This document shows positions 44,707 to 54,748 of a stretch of 64,000 nucleotides of DNA, in pieces. Position 1 is the stretch's first letter; every line of letters starts with the position of its first letter. Source of the DNA: Cerina litoralis (lineage in GTDB: Bacteria; Bacteroidota; Bacteroidia; Flavobacteriales; Flavobacteriaceae); the NCBI GenBank assembly GCA_022008415.1, contig JAIRBC010000005.1:124001-188000 (forward strand), read 5' to 3'. The notes under the pieces were generated by a model. It had not been told where the DNA came from, did no database searches, and saw only the letters and a list, made by a program, of their open reading frames with translations. The position numbers and the translations under genes are program-made.

Positions 44707-44760
44707 TTAGATGTTAGATGTTAGATGTTAGATGTTAGATGTTAGATGTTAGATGTTAGA
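44707..44760. repeat. Heptanucleotide microsatellite (TTAGATG)7 plus TTAGA
   Basis: Seven perfect tandem copies (44707-44755) and a partial eighth lie directly before the aldo/keto reductase ATG (minus strand; read there as CATCTAA copies). Seven is not a multiple of three, and the array lies in the leader. Copy-number change would move the promoter relative to the start codon rather than shift the frame. Confidence 0.9.
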
Positions 44761-45178
44761 AAGGAAAATATTTAAGTGCTACGATTCAAATTTCCCCGAA
44801 GGATCCGTGGTTAAATCCCACGTACAAAATACCGGAAATTCGTGATAGCCCCTGAAAATTCGTCCAACCAACCAAAGATGTAAAAATATACAACGGATTT
44901 AGAAATTCCGCTTTTTCTTCCAGAATTTTATGCCCGTTTTTTGGTTTTTAAGGTATGTACCGCTTACTCACAACGGTACGAAAGTGACGCCCTTACAAGC
45001 GTGGGTTCCTTTCCCAAATACGGCGTTTACTAGGAAATAATTGTTCCCCAAATAGGGTTTTGGCATCATCCAAAAATTAAATCGCTAATTACAATGTAGA
45101 TTACAATTCCTACCTCTTTGTCCGGTTTTTTCTAATTTAAACCTATTTTTACATAAGGACCTTTAAGGAATAGCATAA
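44761..45178. other. Divergent control region of the reductase and the regulator gene
   Basis: No ORF. Noted items: GTACCG-N11-CGGTAC inverted repeat (44957-44979); TTACAAT direct repeat with 12-bp period (45089-45095, 45101-45107); a TATTTTTA near-consensus -7 box at about 45145-45152, 30 bp before the regulator ATG. None is strong on its own. Confidence 0.45.
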
Positions 45179-47932
45179 ATGAAATCCGTTATTAATCAAT
45201 TTCTACTTTTATTTATTTTCCCTTTTTTTACATGGGGTCAAAATCTATTGCCGCCCATTCACAATTACAGGATTTTTGAGTACAAGGCCTCAGGTAAGAA
45301 TTGGGGGCTGTCTGCAAACGACCAAGGGGAACTTTACACGGCCAATAACATGGGACTTCTTCAGTACAACGGCGAGGAGTGGACATTGAACAAGTTGCCT
45401 AACAAAACCATAATTCGCTCCGTTGCGCAAATAGGAGGCAAAATATATACAGGTTCCTACGAAGAATTTGGCTATTGGCAAAAAAATGATTTAGGGCAAC
45501 TAGACTATACCTCGCTCACCCATTTGATCAAGGGCCATACCTTTACCAGCGAAGAATTTTGGCAAATCGTGCCCTTTGGGCAAGCGATCTTATTTAGGTC
45601 TTTCTCCAAGATTTATCTGTATCAAAACGGACAGATCCAGGTAATTGACCCGCACATGATAGTAACCAATATTTCATTATATGATGGCAAAATAATAGTG
45701 GCAGGCGACAAAGGGCTGTTTAATATGACAGGCAATGAATTAAAACTTACAGCGGGCCTCGAATTGTTACAGGGTAAAACTATAAACGACATGGTTCCCC
45801 TCCAGGATGGTCTGCTCATAGGAACAAAACTACACGGTTGCTTTCTATTAAAAGACAATGTATTAGAACCTTGGTCCGGCCTGGTAAATTCCGAATTAAA
45901 ATTATATCAGCTAAACAAAATACTTCTGTTGGACAATGGCAAAATTGTGTTCGGGACTATCAAAAATGGAATATATATATACGACCCTTCCGAAAATAGC
46001 CAGATAAACCTTAACCGGGAAGCTGGGCTCCAAAATAACACGGTGCTTTCCTTGCTTCAATATAGAGCACAGCTTTGGGTAGGATTGGATAATGGAATTG
46101 ACCGAATTCAACTAAATGCCCCGATCACCTACTACACGGATTTCTCCGGGGTGCTCGGAACTGTATACGATATGGCCATCCATGACGGGGCGTTGTATTT
46201 GGGGAGCAATACTGGTATTTATTATTTTGAGGACAACTCGTTGCGTTTTGTCGAGGGCTCACAGGGCCATGTTTGGGATACAGAGGTAGTGGATGGAGAA
46301 CTATTTTGTGGCCACAATACGGGAACATTTACGGTCAAGGATGGAATTTTGGAAAAGGTTTCCAACTTTGCGGGTGGGTACCAAATCTTAAATGTTCCCG
46401 GGGAAAAATCTACCTTTATTCAAGGTACGTACAATGGTCTGGCCAAATATAGCAGATCTGCAAGCGGGGATTGGAAAGTGGTCAGGGTTTCGGGGCTGGA
46501 CTTTCCGGTAAAGCAAATATGCTTTGAAAACCCCACCACAATATGGGCAGCCCATCCATACAAAGGATTTTATCGACTTAAAATAAATGACAACTTTGAT
46601 AAAATATTAAATATAACCGATTTCAATTCCGATGTCATCCCCAATAATTACAACGTAAAGATTTACAATATTAAGAACCAGATTCTATTTGACAGCGAAG
46701 GGCTTTGGTACAATTACGATCCCATATCGGACAAAATAACCGTATTCGAACAGTTTAAAGCATATAGCCATAAGGACCTTATATATCAAGATGATGGGCA
46801 TTTTTGGTTTATGGACAATGATAGCACCAAAGAAATAATGTATACGGACCTTAAAAACGACCATCTGCTTATTGCCGGGACCCAGCTAAAAGAACGTGTG
46901 GTACCAGAAGCCGAGCATGTCGTAAAAATCAACGATTCCACTTTTCTATTTACCTTGAGCGATGGTTTCGGCAAAATAAATATATCCAAACTAAAACGAC
47001 AATTAGACAATTTTACCGCTCCAATACCCGAACTCACCAGTTTTAAGGTGGGAAATGAAAGACGTTCAATAAATGGCTCTACCCTTGAAATTCCCTTTAA
47101 AAAATCGAACGACCTCACCATTAGTTTTGCCTCGCCAAGTTTGATGCGGGCCCGATTCTTTTATGAGTTAAAGGGAAGCAGCAGTCAGTCGCTTTCTTCG
47201 GATGATGGACATTTTAATTTCCAAAATCTATCGTATGGAAATTACGTGCTGAAAGTATCTACCGTTGGGGTGGACAACAAGAAATCGCAACCTAAAATTG
47301 TAAATTTCGAAATATTACCGCCTTGGTATTTGTCCACTGCAAGCAAATTGGGGTACCTTTTAGCCCTCGTACTAGCCGTTTTATTGATTAGGGCCTACAA
47401 TCGCAGGAAATTGGAGCGAAAGCACAATATTCTCAAAGAAAGATTTAGAAGGGAACAGGCCAAACACCTAGAACTTTTAGAAAAGGAAAAACTGGCCAAA
47501 GAGGTTAAAATGAAACAAAAGGAATTGGCAAACATCACCTTGAACATCGCCAAAAAGAACGAGGTGATACTCGATGTCAAGAACATGTTGCTCGTTAACA
47601 AAGAAAAGTTTCCCAACCAACAGCGATATAGAACGTTTATCAAGAAACTGGATAATTCTATCAATAATTCGGAGGATTGGAAACGATTTGAAGTCAATTT
47701 TAAGGAACTCCATGAGGATTTTTTTGAAAGGCTTCTAAAAACCTTTCCCGATTTGACCCCCAAAGACCTAAAGCTAGCTGCCTATTTAAAAATGAACCTA
47801 TCATCCAAGGACATCGCCCCCTTGATGGCCATCACAACACGGGGCGTTGAAATACATAGATACAGGCTTCGGAAAAAATTAAAACTCCAGAGTTCCGAGA
47901 ACATTTCCAATTTCTTGATTAGATTCAAATAG
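45179..47932 (+). CDS. Membrane-bound one-piece sensor with LuxR-type HTH (triple-tyrosine/propeller family)
   Basis: 917 residues. A signal peptide (MKSVINQFLLLFIFPFFTWG) is followed by a periplasmic region of about 700 residues with two-component-regulator-propeller-like blades (WGLSANDQGELYTANNMGLL, GKIVFGTIKNGIYIYD, LWVGLDNGIDRIQ) and a Y_Y_Y-like beta-sandwich (about 615-715). One TM helix lies at about 722-740 (LGYLLALVLAVLLIRAY), then a coiled coil and a C-terminal HTH (LTPKDLKLAAYLKMNLSSKDI, TTRGVEIHRYRLRKKLKL) at about 863-905. There is no kinase or receiver domain, so sensing and DNA binding are in one protein. It lies just upstream of susC and should control this locus. Confidence 0.88.
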   Translation: MKSVINQFLLLFIFPFFTWGQNLLPPIHNYRIFEYKASGKNWGLSANDQGELYTANNMGLLQYNGEEWTLNKLPNKTIIRSVAQIGGKIYTGSYEEFGYWQKNDLGQLDYTSLTHLIKGHTFTSEEFWQIVPFGQAILFRSFSKIYLYQNGQIQVIDPHMIVTNISLYDGKIIVAGDKGLFNMTGNELKLTAGLELLQGKTINDMVPLQDGLLIGTKLHGCFLLKDNVLEPWSGLVNSELKLYQLNKILLLDNGKIVFGTIKNGIYIYDPSENSQINLNREAGLQNNTVLSLLQYRAQLWVGLDNGIDRIQLNAPITYYTDFSGVLGTVYDMAIHDGALYLGSNTGIYYFEDNSLRFVEGSQGHVWDTEVVDGELFCGHNTGTFTVKDGILEKVSNFAGGYQILNVPGEKSTFIQGTYNGLAKYSRSASGDWKVVRVSGLDFPVKQICFENPTTIWAAHPYKGFYRLKINDNFDKILNITDFNSDVIPNNYNVKIYNIKNQILFDSEGLWYNYDPISDKITVFEQFKAYSHKDLIYQDDGHFWFMDNDSTKEIMYTDLKNDHLLIAGTQLKERVVPEAEHVVKINDSTFLFTLSDGFGKINISKLKRQLDNFTAPIPELTSFKVGNERRSINGSTLEIPFKKSNDLTISFASPSLMRARFFYELKGSSSQSLSSDDGHFNFQNLSYGNYVLKVSTVGVDNKKSQPKIVNFEILPPWYLSTASKLGYLLALVLAVLLIRAYNRRKLERKHNILKERFRREQAKHLELLEKEKLAKEVKMKQKELANITLNIAKKNEVILDVKNMLLVNKEKFPNQQRYRTFIKKLDNSINNSEDWKRFEVNFKELHEDFFERLLKTFPDLTPKDLKLAAYLKMNLSSKDIAPLMAITTRGVEIHRYRLRKKLKLQSSENISNFLIRFK

Positions 47933-48001
47933 ATTCCCCAACTACAACTTGTATTATTTTTACAAAAAGAGATAGGTTTTGTGCCTAACACAACTCATCA
48001 T

Positions 48002-48122
48002 TACTACATCACAACGTTAAATTTTAACATAGAATAAAGATTTGTGCTACTGCATAAACTGTATGGGCTAAGGATTACCACAAGTAATACCATATGATGT
48101 AGCGGTAATGTACTGCATCAAC
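48002..48122. promoter_or_regulatory. Three TACTRCATMA-type words upstream of susC
   Basis: TACTACATCA (48002-48011), TACTGCATAAAC (48048-48059) and TACTGCATCAAC (48111-48122). The last two match at 11 of 12 positions and are 63 bp apart, close to six helical turns. The last one also pairs with GATGTAG (48096-48102) as an imperfect inverted repeat. They are candidate binding sites for the LuxR-type regulator. Confidence 0.35.
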
Positions 48123-48182
48123 CTAAATTAGGGACTCAATTTTATTAATTTAGCAATAATCTAACTCAATTATTGTCTAATT

Positions 48183-51100
48183 ATGAAAATCAAGCACTCA
48201 TTACTGTTAATTTTATTTTTATTATTCCAGATTACAGTTTATGGACAGGAGGTTACGGTTACCGGGACTGTTTCGGATTCTGGCGGGCAGCCGCTACCGG
48301 GAGCCAGCATTGTCGTTAAAGGAACGACGAAGGGAACCCAGACCGATTTTGACGGAAACTATGTGTTGGACCAAGTGCCAAGCAGCGCCACGTTGGTGGT
48401 GAGCTATATAGGGTTTTCCAACCAGGAAATCCCCGTAAATGGACAATCGAAAATTAACGTAACCCTCAACGAGGATGCACAGGCATTGTCCGAAGTTGTC
48501 GTTGTTGGCTACGGTACCCAGAAAAAGAAGGATTTAACCTCGGCCATTACGACGGTTAAATCCGAAGCGATAAATGCCACTCCTACGGGACAGGCCATGC
48601 AGGCTTTGCAGGGAAAGGTCGCCGGGCTTCAGGTTGTAAGCAGTGGGGGACCTGGTCAATCCCCTACCGTAAGGGTTCGGGGTATAGGATCCTACGATGA
48701 TGATGCCTCAGGGCCTTTGTACGTAGTGGATGGAATGTTTTTTGACAATATCGATTTTTTAAATACGGCGGACATCACCTCCGTATCCGTATTAAAGGAT
48801 GCCTCCGCAGCGGCAATCTACGGGGTAAGGGCCGCCAACGGAGTTATCTTGATAGAGACCAAGTCTGGCAATTACAATCAAAAGCCCGTAATCAGCTATA
48901 GCGGCTATACCGGGTACCAGGTACCCCAGAATATCCTGACTATGGCCAACGCGGAACAGTTTGCCACCTTGGCGTTGGAATCTGGGTCGGCCCCCGATGC
49001 CCAGTTTGTCCAAAACGCCATGCAGCGCTACGGTCGTAGCCGTATCAATCCCAACGTACCCAATGTAAACACCGATTGGTACAACGAAATCATGAGAAAT
49101 GCCCTTATCCAGAATCATAGCCTTAACGTAACAGGTGGTGGCGAAAGGGCGACCTATGCTATTGGTGCCAATTACTTTGAACAACAGGGAATCCTGAAAA
49201 TGAAGAACGAATACGAGCGGTTTAACCTTAGGAGCAAAATTGATTTTAAGGTAACCGATTGGTTGACCATTGGTGGAAATACCATCATTAGTAATGCTAC
49301 GAGGTACGATGCGGAGGACTCCGCTTGGCGCCTCGCCTATTATGCGGTACCCATACTGCCGGTTTACGACCCAAACCTGGCAAACGATCCCGCCGTTTTT
49401 CCCACCAATTATGCCAATGCACAAGATTTGGGATACAGGGGAGGACAAAACCCATTCCCTTTGATGGACAATAGTAATTTACGCTCCAAAATAAGGAACG
49501 TATTGGCCAATTTTTATGCAGAGATCCATTTCGTGCCCGATAAATTGACCTTTAAAACTGCTTATAACCATAATTTTGAAAGCGTAAACCGCAGGGAGGT
49601 GCGCCTACCCTATTTTATTGGAAACAGCTTTCAAAGGGAGAACGCCGAGTTGGTCAAAAAAACAGAAACCATTTCTAACCAGATTTGGGACAATACCCTA
49701 ACCTATATCGATAGTTTTGGCAAGCACAATCTCACCCTGCTGGCCGGTACATCCTATAGGAACGAATCCTATGAACAACTGCAGGCCAAAGGGCTCAACT
49801 TTCCGCTCACCGGCGAAGAGTCCTATTATCTGGATCAAGCCCAGACCATAGTAGTGGATGATGTGGGCGATGACGGTCGTGGGGAATACGGGTTCTCCTA
49901 TTTTACCAGGTTGGCCTACAATTATGACGGCCGTTACCTCTTTTACGGCACCTTCCGCGCGGACGGCACCAACAAATATCAGGAAAAATGGGGATATTTC
50001 CCTACCGTCGGACTAGGTTGGGTACTCAGCGAGGAAAAATTTCTGGAAAACAGCAACATATTCGATTTCCTGAAATTACGTGGCAGTTGGGGAGAGTTGG
50101 GCAACGATAAGGTTCCTGCCAGTGCTGGTTCCATAACCTCATCGACCGTCACTACAGACTTTGGCGATGTCATGTACAGCGGGGTTAGTACCGATAGTGA
50201 TTTTACCGCTTTAAAGTGGGAGGTGACCCAAGAGACCAACGCAGGTATTTCGGCTAGGTTTCTGGACAACCGGTTATCGTTGGAAGCCGACTATTACATC
50301 AGGGAAACCAACGATGCGGTAATCCCTGTAGAACGCGCTTTGATTCCGGGAAGCACTCGCCAGAATGTCGGGAAAATCCGAAATTCCGGTTTTGAGATGT
50401 CCCTGGATTGGAGCGACCAGATTTCTCAGGACTTTAACTATAACATTGGCGCGAACATCGCCACTTTGCAGAACGAGGTATTGGATCTTAAAGGCCAGCC
50501 CTATCTGGACGCCGGTACTGCGGAGTTCCGTCAACGATCTATCGTAGGCGAACCTATATTTGCCTTCTACGGCCGTGAAATCGCCGGGGTCTATCAAAAC
50601 GATGCAGAAATACAGGCGGATCCCGTGGCCGTTGCCAATAATCTAGTGCCTGGAGATTTTAAGTACAAAGACCTCAACGGGGATGGGGAAATAAATGACG
50701 ACGACCGCACGGTCCTTGGGTCTTACTTGCCCTCCTATACCTTTGGGTTTAATTTGGGTGTAAATTATAAGCAGTGGGATTTTTCCGTTAGTGGTCTGGG
50801 ACAAGGCGGCAATAAGATACTCAACCGTAAACGGGGCGAGGTCATCTTTACCAGCGATACCAACTGGGACCGCGATTTTGCGGTAAATCGCTGGCACGGG
50901 GAAGGTACCACCAACAGCTATCCCTCCTCCGCAGGGGTGCGCAAGAGCTGGAACCAAAAACTGGCGGATTATTGGGTAGAGGACGGTGATTTCTTTAGAA
51001 TACAGAACATCACCCTGGGCTATACGCTTAACAAGAAGGAAGAAAACCAGAAAATGCCGCAGGTCAGAATTTATTTGACCGCCGAAAAACCAATTACCCT

Positions 51101-51203
51101 ATTTAAGTACAATGGGTTTAATCCGGAAGTATCCAATGGTGTCGACAACCAGACCTATCCGGTACCTGCGGTATACACCATGGGGGTAAACATAAAAATT
51201 TAA
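48183..51203 (+). CDS. SusC/RagA-type TonB-dependent outer membrane transporter
   Basis: 1006 residues. Signal peptide (MKIKHSLLLILFLLFQITVYGQ), an N-terminal carboxypeptidase-regulatory-like domain (VTVTGTVSDSGGQPLPGASI to NVTLNEDAQALSEV), the SusC TonB-box region EVVVVGYGTQKKKDLTSAIT at about 102-121, a plug with VRVRGIGSYDDD and PLYVVDGMF, then a 22-strand barrel. It imports oligosaccharides across the outer membrane with SusD as lid. It is the first structural gene of the locus, 250 bp downstream of the regulator and 22 bp upstream of susD. Confidence 0.96.
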   Translation: MKIKHSLLLILFLLFQITVYGQEVTVTGTVSDSGGQPLPGASIVVKGTTKGTQTDFDGNYVLDQVPSSATLVVSYIGFSNQEIPVNGQSKINVTLNEDAQALSEVVVVGYGTQKKKDLTSAITTVKSEAINATPTGQAMQALQGKVAGLQVVSSGGPGQSPTVRVRGIGSYDDDASGPLYVVDGMFFDNIDFLNTADITSVSVLKDASAAAIYGVRAANGVILIETKSGNYNQKPVISYSGYTGYQVPQNILTMANAEQFATLALESGSAPDAQFVQNAMQRYGRSRINPNVPNVNTDWYNEIMRNALIQNHSLNVTGGGERATYAIGANYFEQQGILKMKNEYERFNLRSKIDFKVTDWLTIGGNTIISNATRYDAEDSAWRLAYYAVPILPVYDPNLANDPAVFPTNYANAQDLGYRGGQNPFPLMDNSNLRSKIRNVLANFYAEIHFVPDKLTFKTAYNHNFESVNRREVRLPYFIGNSFQRENAELVKKTETISNQIWDNTLTYIDSFGKHNLTLLAGTSYRNESYEQLQAKGLNFPLTGEESYYLDQAQTIVVDDVGDDGRGEYGFSYFTRLAYNYDGRYLFYGTFRADGTNKYQEKWGYFPTVGLGWVLSEEKFLENSNIFDFLKLRGSWGELGNDKVPASAGSITSSTVTTDFGDVMYSGVSTDSDFTALKWEVTQETNAGISARFLDNRLSLEADYYIRETNDAVIPVERALIPGSTRQNVGKIRNSGFEMSLDWSDQISQDFNYNIGANIATLQNEVLDLKGQPYLDAGTAEFRQRSIVGEPIFAFYGREIAGVYQNDAEIQADPVAVANNLVPGDFKYKDLNGDGEINDDDRTVLGSYLPSYTFGFNLGVNYKQWDFSVSGLGQGGNKILNRKRGEVIFTSDTNWDRDFAVNRWHGEGTTNSYPSSAGVRKSWNQKLADYWVEDGDFFRIQNITLGYTLNKKEENQKMPQVRIYLTAEKPITLFKYNGFNPEVSNGVDNQTYPVPAVYTMGVNIKI

Positions 51204-51225
51204 AAAAATATAAAGAAAAGGAAAT

Positions 51226-52764
51226 ATGAAATCGTTTGTAAAAATTTTCTTAGCGTTTTTGGCCGTTGCAACAACACTATTAGGAGGCTGTGAGGACAAG
51301 CTGGACGAACCGCAACTGAACAATAATTTTGCAGGAGGCACCGACTTTTCCAAGACGTCGGATATGCAACTTTCCCTGGTTGGGGCCTACGAGGCCTTCT
51401 ATTCCCGGGGTTGGGAACAGCCTTTGTTATATTCCGTACGGGGAGACGATGTGAACGCCGGTGGCCTAGGTGATCAGCAGGATTATGCAGAAACCGACAT
51501 TTTTAATTACAACAAGGATTATTGGATGTACAACTCGTTATGGGAAAACGTATATAAGGATATCATCACGTGCCATACGGCCATGGAACAGATAGCCCGG
51601 TACCAGGAATTGGCAGATGACGCGGGAGTACAAAAGGGCAATAGCGACATTGCCGAAATCAAGGTGCTTCGTAGTATGATGCTCTTCTGGGTATCGGAAA
51701 CATGGGGGGATGTATTTATTCCCACCTCCTCGGACACAGACCTGCTAAGGGATACCGACACAATACCTACCAAAGCCGAGGTTATGCAGCACATCTCCAA
51801 CCAAATGGACGAAGCCATCCCGTTGCTACAGGACTTGAGGCCCAACGAGCGGACGGACCTACCCGGCGGGGTTACCAAATATACGGCCCTGGCCATAAAA
51901 GCAAAGGCTAACCAAGAATTAAAAAATTATCAGGCCGTGGCGGATGCTACAGGCGCCATTATCAATTCGGGCAAGTTTAGCCTATATCCAGATTTTTATG
52001 AACTCTTCAAAACCCCTGGGAAATTGAGCGATGAAAGTATTCTAGATCTTCAATATTCCGATTACGGCCAGGGCGAAGGGGACCGTTTTTCCCACCTTTA
52101 TGCACCGTACGGACCGCAGAACTGGAAACCGGCCGTCGCAGGGTCCTCTAGCGGATGGGGATTCTTTGAGCCTAGTATGAAATTCATTAAATTCATGTTA
52201 GATCGGGGAGAGACCGTTCGATTAGAAACCAGCGTGCTATTTACGGACAGGGGCATTTCGGAAATACAGACCGATCCAAATTATGCCTCCCTACCAGGGT
52301 TTGTGTCCAACACCACGCGGGACGGAGACGTCATCAACGACTACGCACGGGCTCTTTTTGCCAGTGGTAAGCACTATTTGCCCTCTAATCAGCTGATTCC
52401 CGGGAGAACGGCCTATGGCAGCAACAAAAACTACAACGTGATCCGCTATGGAGAAATCCTGTTAATGTATGCCGAAGCCTTGGCCCAAGGTGCCTCCGGA
52501 TCTGGGATGACGGCCAGTCAGGCCGTTAACTTGGTAAGGACAAGAGCCAATATGCCGCCTTTGGCAAGCGTTACCCTTGATCAAATAATTGACGAAAAAT
52601 ATGCAGAACTAAGTATGGAATGGGGAAAACGCTATTTTGACATGATTCGATTGGAAAGATATGGTGAACTGAGCTACGACGGAAGGACTTTTAGTGCCGA
52701 TAAGGATTATCTACCTTATCCACAGGCCCAGGTAGATCAATTTCCCGTTCTTCAAGGCCAATAA
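51226..52764 (+). CDS. SusD/RagB-type glycan-binding lipoprotein
   Basis: 512 residues with a lipobox (LLGGC, Cys22). The SusD pattern is clear: a helical TPR-like core (LRSMMLFWVSETWGDVFIPT, TKYTALAIKAKANQELKNY) and the C-terminal block YNVIRYGEILLMYAEALAQG, AVNLVRTRANMP and MEWGKRYFDMIRLERYG. It forms the surface lid of the SusC barrel and binds the target oligosaccharide. The gene is co-transcribed with susC. It is normal in length. Confidence 0.95.
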   Translation: MKSFVKIFLAFLAVATTLLGGCEDKLDEPQLNNNFAGGTDFSKTSDMQLSLVGAYEAFYSRGWEQPLLYSVRGDDVNAGGLGDQQDYAETDIFNYNKDYWMYNSLWENVYKDIITCHTAMEQIARYQELADDAGVQKGNSDIAEIKVLRSMMLFWVSETWGDVFIPTSSDTDLLRDTDTIPTKAEVMQHISNQMDEAIPLLQDLRPNERTDLPGGVTKYTALAIKAKANQELKNYQAVADATGAIINSGKFSLYPDFYELFKTPGKLSDESILDLQYSDYGQGEGDRFSHLYAPYGPQNWKPAVAGSSSGWGFFEPSMKFIKFMLDRGETVRLETSVLFTDRGISEIQTDPNYASLPGFVSNTTRDGDVINDYARALFASGKHYLPSNQLIPGRTAYGSNKNYNVIRYGEILLMYAEALAQGASGSGMTASQAVNLVRTRANMPPLASVTLDQIIDEKYAELSMEWGKRYFDMIRLERYGELSYDGRTFSADKDYLPYPQAQVDQFPVLQGQ

Positions 52765-52871
52765 GCTAATTGAGGTAAAAAAAGAATGGAAACACAAAAA
52801 ATAAATGATTCAGTTGCGGTATACCGACTACCAATTTTATCCAAATGCAAAATAAACAAATAACTAAAGTG

Positions 52872-54638
52872 ATGAAGAACATACGACACCTTTTGATGGC
52901 CTTAATCGCCCTTGCTCTTTTTACTCGGTGCGACCAAGGGATAGACCCCATAACTCCGGTGGATCCGGGTGCAGATGCCTCGGCCCCGACGGTCACTATG
53001 AAATATCCCTTGGACGGAACTAAAATTAAAGTGAACGACAAGGTGGTCTCCATCGATATAGAATTTGAAGCAACGGACGATATCGAAGTAGCGAACATCA
53101 AAGTAACCATGGATGGTACCCAAATTGCAAACCTGAGCAATTTTATGGATTATCGTCGGGTATTGGCAAATATACCTTATGACAATGTTACCACCGGATC
53201 CCACGAATTGAATGTTACGGCTACGGATACCGATGGAAAATCGACTTCTTCTATCGTCAATTTTGAAAAACAGCCCCCGTATATCCCCTTGTTCGACAAC
53301 GAGATCTTCTACATGGCTTTTGACAGCGATTACACGGAGCTCATTAGCGTGACCAAGCCCACCGTAGTGGGCGATCCCGGTTTTGCCGGGGAAGGGGTAA
53401 ACAGTGACAATTCCTATGCCGGGGCTTCAGACTCCTATTTGACATTTCCTACAGCCGGCCTAAATTTGGGGAACGAACTTTCGGCTGTTTTTTGGTACAA
53501 GGTAAACCCTGTACCCGATAGGGCCGGAATTTTGGTCATTGGCCCCAAGGACGAAGCCAATCCGGATGCCCAAAACAACCGCAGCAGTGGATTTAGACTG
53601 TTCCGGGAAAATGCAGGAGGTAATCAAAGAATTAAATTAAACGTAGGCAACGGTACCGCAGATACTTGGGTAGATGGCGGTGCGGCAGCCGATTTAAATC
53701 CGGCTTCCACCGAGTGGGTCAATATTGCGTTTACCATATCGGGTACAAAAGCCATCGTATATATTAACGGTCAGGTTGTCAAGGAAAGTGATTTTACTGG
53801 GATCTCATGGGCAGATTGCGATATCCTCTCCATCATGTCCGGAGCCCCGAGATTTACGGGATGGAATCACAAATCGGACCTCAGTTACATGGATGAGCTG
53901 CGTTTCTTCAACAAGGCTTTGACGCAGGCTGAAATCCAAAATGTAATCGGGGTGACCAATCCGTATACCCCGGCAGACGGGGAGACGCTGTATATGGACT
54001 TCGACGAGGATTACGCCAATATGGTGTCGGGAGCCAATGCTACCCAAGTGGGGTCACCGGGCTTTGCAGGGGAAGCAAAAAAAGGAGCCAATGCCTACGC
54101 GGGAGCCACCGATTCCTACCTTACCTTCCCCACTACAGGATTACTGGGAGAGTCTTTTAGCGCCACCATGTGGTACAAATTAAATGCCGATCCCGACCGG
54201 GCGGGTATTTTGGTAATTGGCCCTCCAGATCCCGACAATCCGGATGCAATGAACAACCGCACCAGTGGATTTAGGTTCTTCAGGGAAAAGGGCGCCGATG
54301 ACAATCAAAGGTTTAAGCTTAACGTCGGCAACGGCACGGCAGATACTTGGGTTGATGGGGGCACCGCGGCAGATGTGGATCCGACCACCGGGGATTGGAT
54401 ACATTTGGCCTTTACCATATCACCGACCAAGGCTATCGTCTATATCAATGGGGAGCCTGTTAAGGAAAGTGATATCACCGGGATAGATTGGACGGGTTGC
54501 GACCTGCTTTCCATTATGTCGGGTGTACCGCGGTTTACGCAATGGGGGCATAAATCGGATCTAAGTTATCTGGATGAATTGCACTTCTACAACAAAGCCC
54601 TGACCCCTGAAGAGATACAGGCCAGCATGGCCAATTAA
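52872..54638 (+). CDS. Surface lipoprotein with Ig-like and two tandem LamG-like domains
   Basis: 588 residues from the ATG at 52872, which gives a clean lipoprotein signal (MKNIRHLLMALIALALFTRC, Cys20); an ATG at 52845 would add nine residues. Residues about 40-140 form an Ig-like (BIG) domain (APTVTMKYPLDGTKIKVNDK). Two LamG/concanavalin-like domains follow, at about 145-355 and 365-588, with strongly matching blocks: PDRAGILVIGP, LNVGNGTADTWVDGG, KAIVYINGQ/KAIVYINGE and SIMSGxPRFTxWxHKSDLSY. It occupies the place of the SusE/F-type surface glycan-binding protein after SusD. It probably binds the polysaccharide and has no visible catalytic site. Confidence 0.85.
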   Translation: MKNIRHLLMALIALALFTRCDQGIDPITPVDPGADASAPTVTMKYPLDGTKIKVNDKVVSIDIEFEATDDIEVANIKVTMDGTQIANLSNFMDYRRVLANIPYDNVTTGSHELNVTATDTDGKSTSSIVNFEKQPPYIPLFDNEIFYMAFDSDYTELISVTKPTVVGDPGFAGEGVNSDNSYAGASDSYLTFPTAGLNLGNELSAVFWYKVNPVPDRAGILVIGPKDEANPDAQNNRSSGFRLFRENAGGNQRIKLNVGNGTADTWVDGGAAADLNPASTEWVNIAFTISGTKAIVYINGQVVKESDFTGISWADCDILSIMSGAPRFTGWNHKSDLSYMDELRFFNKALTQAEIQNVIGVTNPYTPADGETLYMDFDEDYANMVSGANATQVGSPGFAGEAKKGANAYAGATDSYLTFPTTGLLGESFSATMWYKLNADPDRAGILVIGPPDPDNPDAMNNRTSGFRFFREKGADDNQRFKLNVGNGTADTWVDGGTAADVDPTTGDWIHLAFTISPTKAIVYINGEPVKESDITGIDWTGCDLLSIMSGVPRFTQWGHKSDLSYLDELHFYNKALTPEEIQASMAN

Positions 54639-54748
54639 TACTATTTTAGGAATGGGAAATGACAGGGAAATTGGTTGGGCCAATGGTTATTGCCCATCGT
54701 CATTAAAAAGACCAAAGAGTCTACAGAACCAAAAATTTCAGGTGCTGA

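Noticed and set aside
44707..44760. Heptamer array considered as CRISPR or origin iterons
   Set aside because: Units are contiguous without spacers, and there is no DnaA/Rep gene or DnaA-box cluster nearby.
45179..47932. Regulator considered as a hybrid two-component system
   Set aside because: No histidine kinase, HATPase or receiver motifs occur between the TM helix and the HTH.
48792..49448. 218-codon minus-strand ORF inside susC
   Set aside because: Antisense shadow of an unmistakable SusC frame.
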